Part shown: piece by piece, positions 61,827 through 64,000 of the stretch | Position numbering within the stretch: the stretch's first letter is position 1 | Layout: every line of letters begins with the position of its first letter | Origin: an uncultured Flaviramulus sp. | GTDB lineage: Bacteria; Bacteroidota; Bacteroidia; Flavobacteriales; Flavobacteriaceae | Direction: 5' to 3' | Assembly: GCA_947495125.1 (NCBI GenBank) | Contig: CANLXL010000002.1 | Location: 496,001 to 560,000 of the forward strand | DNA: 64,000 nucleotides | Made by a program: the position numbers and the translations under genes | The notes under the pieces: generated by a model | Seen by the model: the letters and a program-made list of their open reading frames with translations, nothing else | Told to the model about the DNA's origin: nothing | Database searches by the model: none

Positions 61827-63191
61827 ATGTTAAAAACGTTAGTAAATAAATATAATATAGCGGGACCTCGCTATACCAGTTATCCAACGGTACCGTATTG
61901 GGATAACGACACGTTTTCATTGAAAGCATGGGAATCGTCTTTAAAAAGATCGTTTAAGGAAAGTAACTCAAAAGAGGGTATAAGTCTTTATATTCATTTG
62001 CCGTATTGTGAAAGTTTATGTACGTTTTGTGGTTGTAATAAACGTATAACTAAGCGGCACGATGTTGAATCTCCTTATATCAATGCCGTTTTAAAAGAGT
62101 GGCGCCTGTATTTGGAATTGCTTGAAGACAAACCCATTATTAGTGAATTACATTTGGGCGGAGGGACACCAACATTTTTTAGCCCGGAAAATCTAAAACG
62201 ATTAGTTGACGGCATTCTAAGATATTCAAAGTTAGCCGATAACTACGAGTTTAGTTTTGAAGGACATCCTAACAATACGACCAGAGCGCATTTACAAGCA
62301 CTCTACGATGTTGGCTTTAGACGGGTGAGCTATGGGGTGCAAGATTATAATGAAACGGTACAGAAAGCGATTCATAGGATTCAGCCTTTTGAACATGTAA
62401 AACGTGCAACGGATTTGGCGAGAGAGATCGGTTATACTTCTGTAGGGCATGATATTATTTTTGGCTTGCCATTTCAAACTTTAGAGCACGTGAAGGAAAC
62501 CATATTGAAAACGAAAGCCTTGCTTCCTGATCGTTTAGCCTTTTATAGCTATGCTCATGTACCATGGATAAAAGGAAATGGACAACGTGGCTTTAAAGAC
62601 AGTGATTTACCTACTGCTGCGCTAAAACGACAACAGTATGAATTGGGAAAGGAACTTCTTGCTGAAGTTGGTTACAGCGAAATTGGAATGGATCATTTCG
62701 CATTAGCCACAGATAGCCTTTATCAGTCTATGGTTGGGGGAAGTTTACACCGAAATTTTATGGGATATACGGCGTCAAAAACGCAAGCGATGATTGGTTT
62801 AGGAGTGTCTTCTATTAGCGATAGTTGGTATGGTTTTTCTCAAAATGTAAAAGGAATTGAATCCTATTATGGCCTTTTAAAGGACAATATTTTACCGGTG
62901 TACAGAGGACATATTTTAAGTGAAGAAGATTTAATCATAAGACAGCACATCCTAAATTTGATGTGTCGTTTTAAGACCTCCTGGACAAAAGAGTATTTGT
63001 ATTTTGAAGAGCTTCCGGAAGTCATTGCACGGTTAAAAGAAATGGAAACCGATGGATTACTCAATTTAAGTTTAAATCGCATAGAGGTGACTAAAAAAGG
63101 CCGGCCTTTTGTTAGAAATATATGTATGGCCTTCGATTTATTATTGCAACGAAAACAACCTGACATGCAGTTGTTTTCCATGACCGTTTAG
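61827..63191 (+). CDS. hemN: Oxygen-independent coproporphyrinogen III dehydrogenase
   Basis: 454 residues from ATG 61827; a TTG three codons upstream is unlikely because it lies within the leader. Radical SAM motif C-x3-C-x2-C-x-C at Cys61, Cys65, Cys68 and Cys70 (HLPYCESLCTFCGCNK), GGGTPTFF near 110 and a HemN-type C-terminus (KKGRPFVRNICMAFD). Decarboxylates coproporphyrinogen III in heme synthesis under low oxygen. It carries an FNR-type promoter site, consistent with anaerobic induction. Followed 61 bp later by a universal stress protein gene. Confidence 0.95.
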   Translation: MLKTLVNKYNIAGPRYTSYPTVPYWDNDTFSLKAWESSLKRSFKESNSKEGISLYIHLPYCESLCTFCGCNKRITKRHDVESPYINAVLKEWRLYLELLEDKPIISELHLGGGTPTFFSPENLKRLVDGILRYSKLADNYEFSFEGHPNNTTRAHLQALYDVGFRRVSYGVQDYNETVQKAIHRIQPFEHVKRATDLAREIGYTSVGHDIIFGLPFQTLEHVKETILKTKALLPDRLAFYSYAHVPWIKGNGQRGFKDSDLPTAALKRQQYELGKELLAEVGYSEIGMDHFALATDSLYQSMVGGSLHRNFMGYTASKTQAMIGLGVSSISDSWYGFSQNVKGIESYYGLLKDNILPVYRGHILSEEDLIIRQHILNLMCRFKTSWTKEYLYFEELPEVIARLKEMETDGLLNLSLNRIEVTKKGRPFVRNICMAFDLLLQRKQPDMQLFSMTV

Positions 63192-63252
63192 TTGAAAAAG
63201 AAATCGGTTAAATGGTCAATATAACGAGTATAAAAATCTAAATATAATAACC

Positions 63253-64000
63253 ATGGAAAGAATCATTGTACCTGTAGATTTTTCTGAATATTCAGAGTAT
63301 GCTTTAAGAACGGCAGCTCAATTAGCGAAGCGTAATACCGCTGAAATTTTCGCCATTCATATGTTAGAATTGTCTGATGCTATCCTAACAAGTGTGGGAG
63401 AACCTTATGAGCCTCAGGCAGTATTCTATTTAAAATTGGCAGAAAAGAAGTTTAAAAAATTCTTAAACAAACCTTATTTAAAAGATGTAAAAGTGACACC
63501 CATTGTTAAACATTTTAAAGTGTTTAGTGAAATCAATGAAGTCGCTAAGAAACACAAAGCAGACCTTATTGTAATGGGCTCTCATGGCACTAGCGGATTT
63601 AAAGAGCTTTTTATTGGGTCGAATACAGAACGTGTAGTTCGGCATGCTGATATACCCGTCATGGTGATTAAGAATAATATACCACAATTGGACTTTAAAG
63701 ATGTGCTCTTTGCTTGTGATTTTTCAGAAGAGGCCATAAAAGCATACAATGATGCTGTTAACATGTTTGACAAAATGGGATCAAAACTTTATATGGTTTA
63801 TGTGAATTTACCCAATGATAGGTTTAAAAGCTCGATTGAAATTGAGAAGTGTGTGGTGAACTTTTTTACAAAAGCTGATGGGCATTTAGATAGAATGAAA
63901 GATGTACACTATGTGTCGGACTATACGGTTGAAGATGGGATATTGAATTTTTCAAATAAAATAGGCGCCGATTTGATTGTTGTTCCAACTCACGGAAAAA
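63253..64000 (+). CDS. Universal stress protein, two-domain, 3' end beyond window
   Basis: 249 residues visible from ATG 63253. Two UspA domains in tandem: the first (about 1-145) has the ATP-binding pattern G-x2-G-x9-G-S in MGSHGTSGFKELFIGSN near 112-128; the second starts near 155 (LDFKDVLFACDFSEEAIKAYNDAV) and is cut at its VPTHGK motif. The N-terminus MERIIVPVDFSEYSEYALR is typical. Follows hemN on the same strand, so co-regulation by low oxygen is plausible. Confidence 0.92.
   Translation, partial: MERIIVPVDFSEYSEYALRTAAQLAKRNTAEIFAIHMLELSDAILTSVGEPYEPQAVFYLKLAEKKFKKFLNKPYLKDVKVTPIVKHFKVFSEINEVAKKHKADLIVMGSHGTSGFKELFIGSNTERVVRHADIPVMVIKNNIPQLDFKDVLFACDFSEEAIKAYNDAVNMFDKMGSKLYMVYVNLPNDRFKSSIEIEKCVVNFFTKADGHLDRMKDVHYVSDYTVEDGILNFSNKIGADLIVVPTHGK

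Noticed and set aside
1-64000. tRNA, rRNA, CRISPR, prophage or insertion sequence
   Set aside because: Intergenic gaps were read on both strands; no cloverleaf, spaced repeat array, integrase or transposase was seen.

Overview
The window reads as a chromosomal segment of a low-GC marine member of the Flavobacteriaceae (Bacteroidota). Support: SusC/SusD and other TonB-linked outer-membrane proteins, two type IX secretion (T9SS) sorting domains, FecI/FecR-type sigma/anti-sigma pairs, two formylglycine sulfatases, LytS/LytTR two-component genes with 2TM domains, lipobox lipoproteins, and promoters of the Bacteroidota type (-7 element TAnnTTTG). I see no rRNA, tRNA, CRISPR array, prophage or insertion sequence. 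Genus cannot be decided from the sequence alone.

Layout. 0-3.4 kb (minus): envelope-stress style cluster of DUF4870, PadR repressor, PspC protein and a DUF2807 lipoprotein cut by the window edge. 3.6-7 kb: thioesterase-like DUF4442, TIGR00266 protein, a small conserved protein, then divergent OxyR and Dps. 7-13.9 kb: DUF1080 lipoprotein facing a three-gene operon of planctomycete-type cytochrome/DUF1501/DUF1553 proteins. 14-18.7 kb: DUF2141 protein, topoisomerase III plus an rRNA pseudouridine synthase, and an ECF sigma factor with a membrane partner. 18.8-34 kb (minus): sigma/FecR pair, SusC, SusD, a duplicated-LamG surface lipoprotein, then (after a terminator) an alkaline-phosphatase-superfamily enzyme with a LamG domain inserted in its fold, a MORN protein and a large T9SS type B protein. 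No glycosidase or lyase is present, so this looks like an uptake locus for a phosphoester or other anionic substrate rather than a classical polysaccharide locus. 34-47 kb: type II NADH dehydrogenase, lysoplasmalogenase-like protein, TonB receptor, sulfatase, TonB, a LytS/2TM/2TM/LytTR operon, an XRE regulator, a second sulfatase and a beta-barrel protein. 47-50.3 kb: secreted T9SS serine protease and a decayed TonB-plug/MG-domain gene. 50-64 kb: TlpA-like thioredoxin, two Crp/Fnr regulators each beside its probable target, histidine-degradation genes hutF/hutG, lpxD, a PLP decarboxylase, a LETM1-related protein, YceI, hemN and a truncated universal stress protein gene.

The most interesting signals are regulatory. 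Four promoters carry an FNR-geometry dyad (5 bp, 4 bp spacer, 5 bp) about 40-42 bp upstream of the predicted start. Two of them lie directly after Crp/Fnr genes, in front of the next gene, and the site change (TTGAC versus TTAAG) parallels a change in the recognition helix (E-x-x-S-R versus E-x-x-S-E). Two other promoters, those of the TonB receptor and of the LytS/LytR operon, share a tandem 21-bp-spaced direct repeat at exactly the same distance from the -7 element, as expected of a LytTR regulator. All functional statements rest on motif reading; no database search was run.
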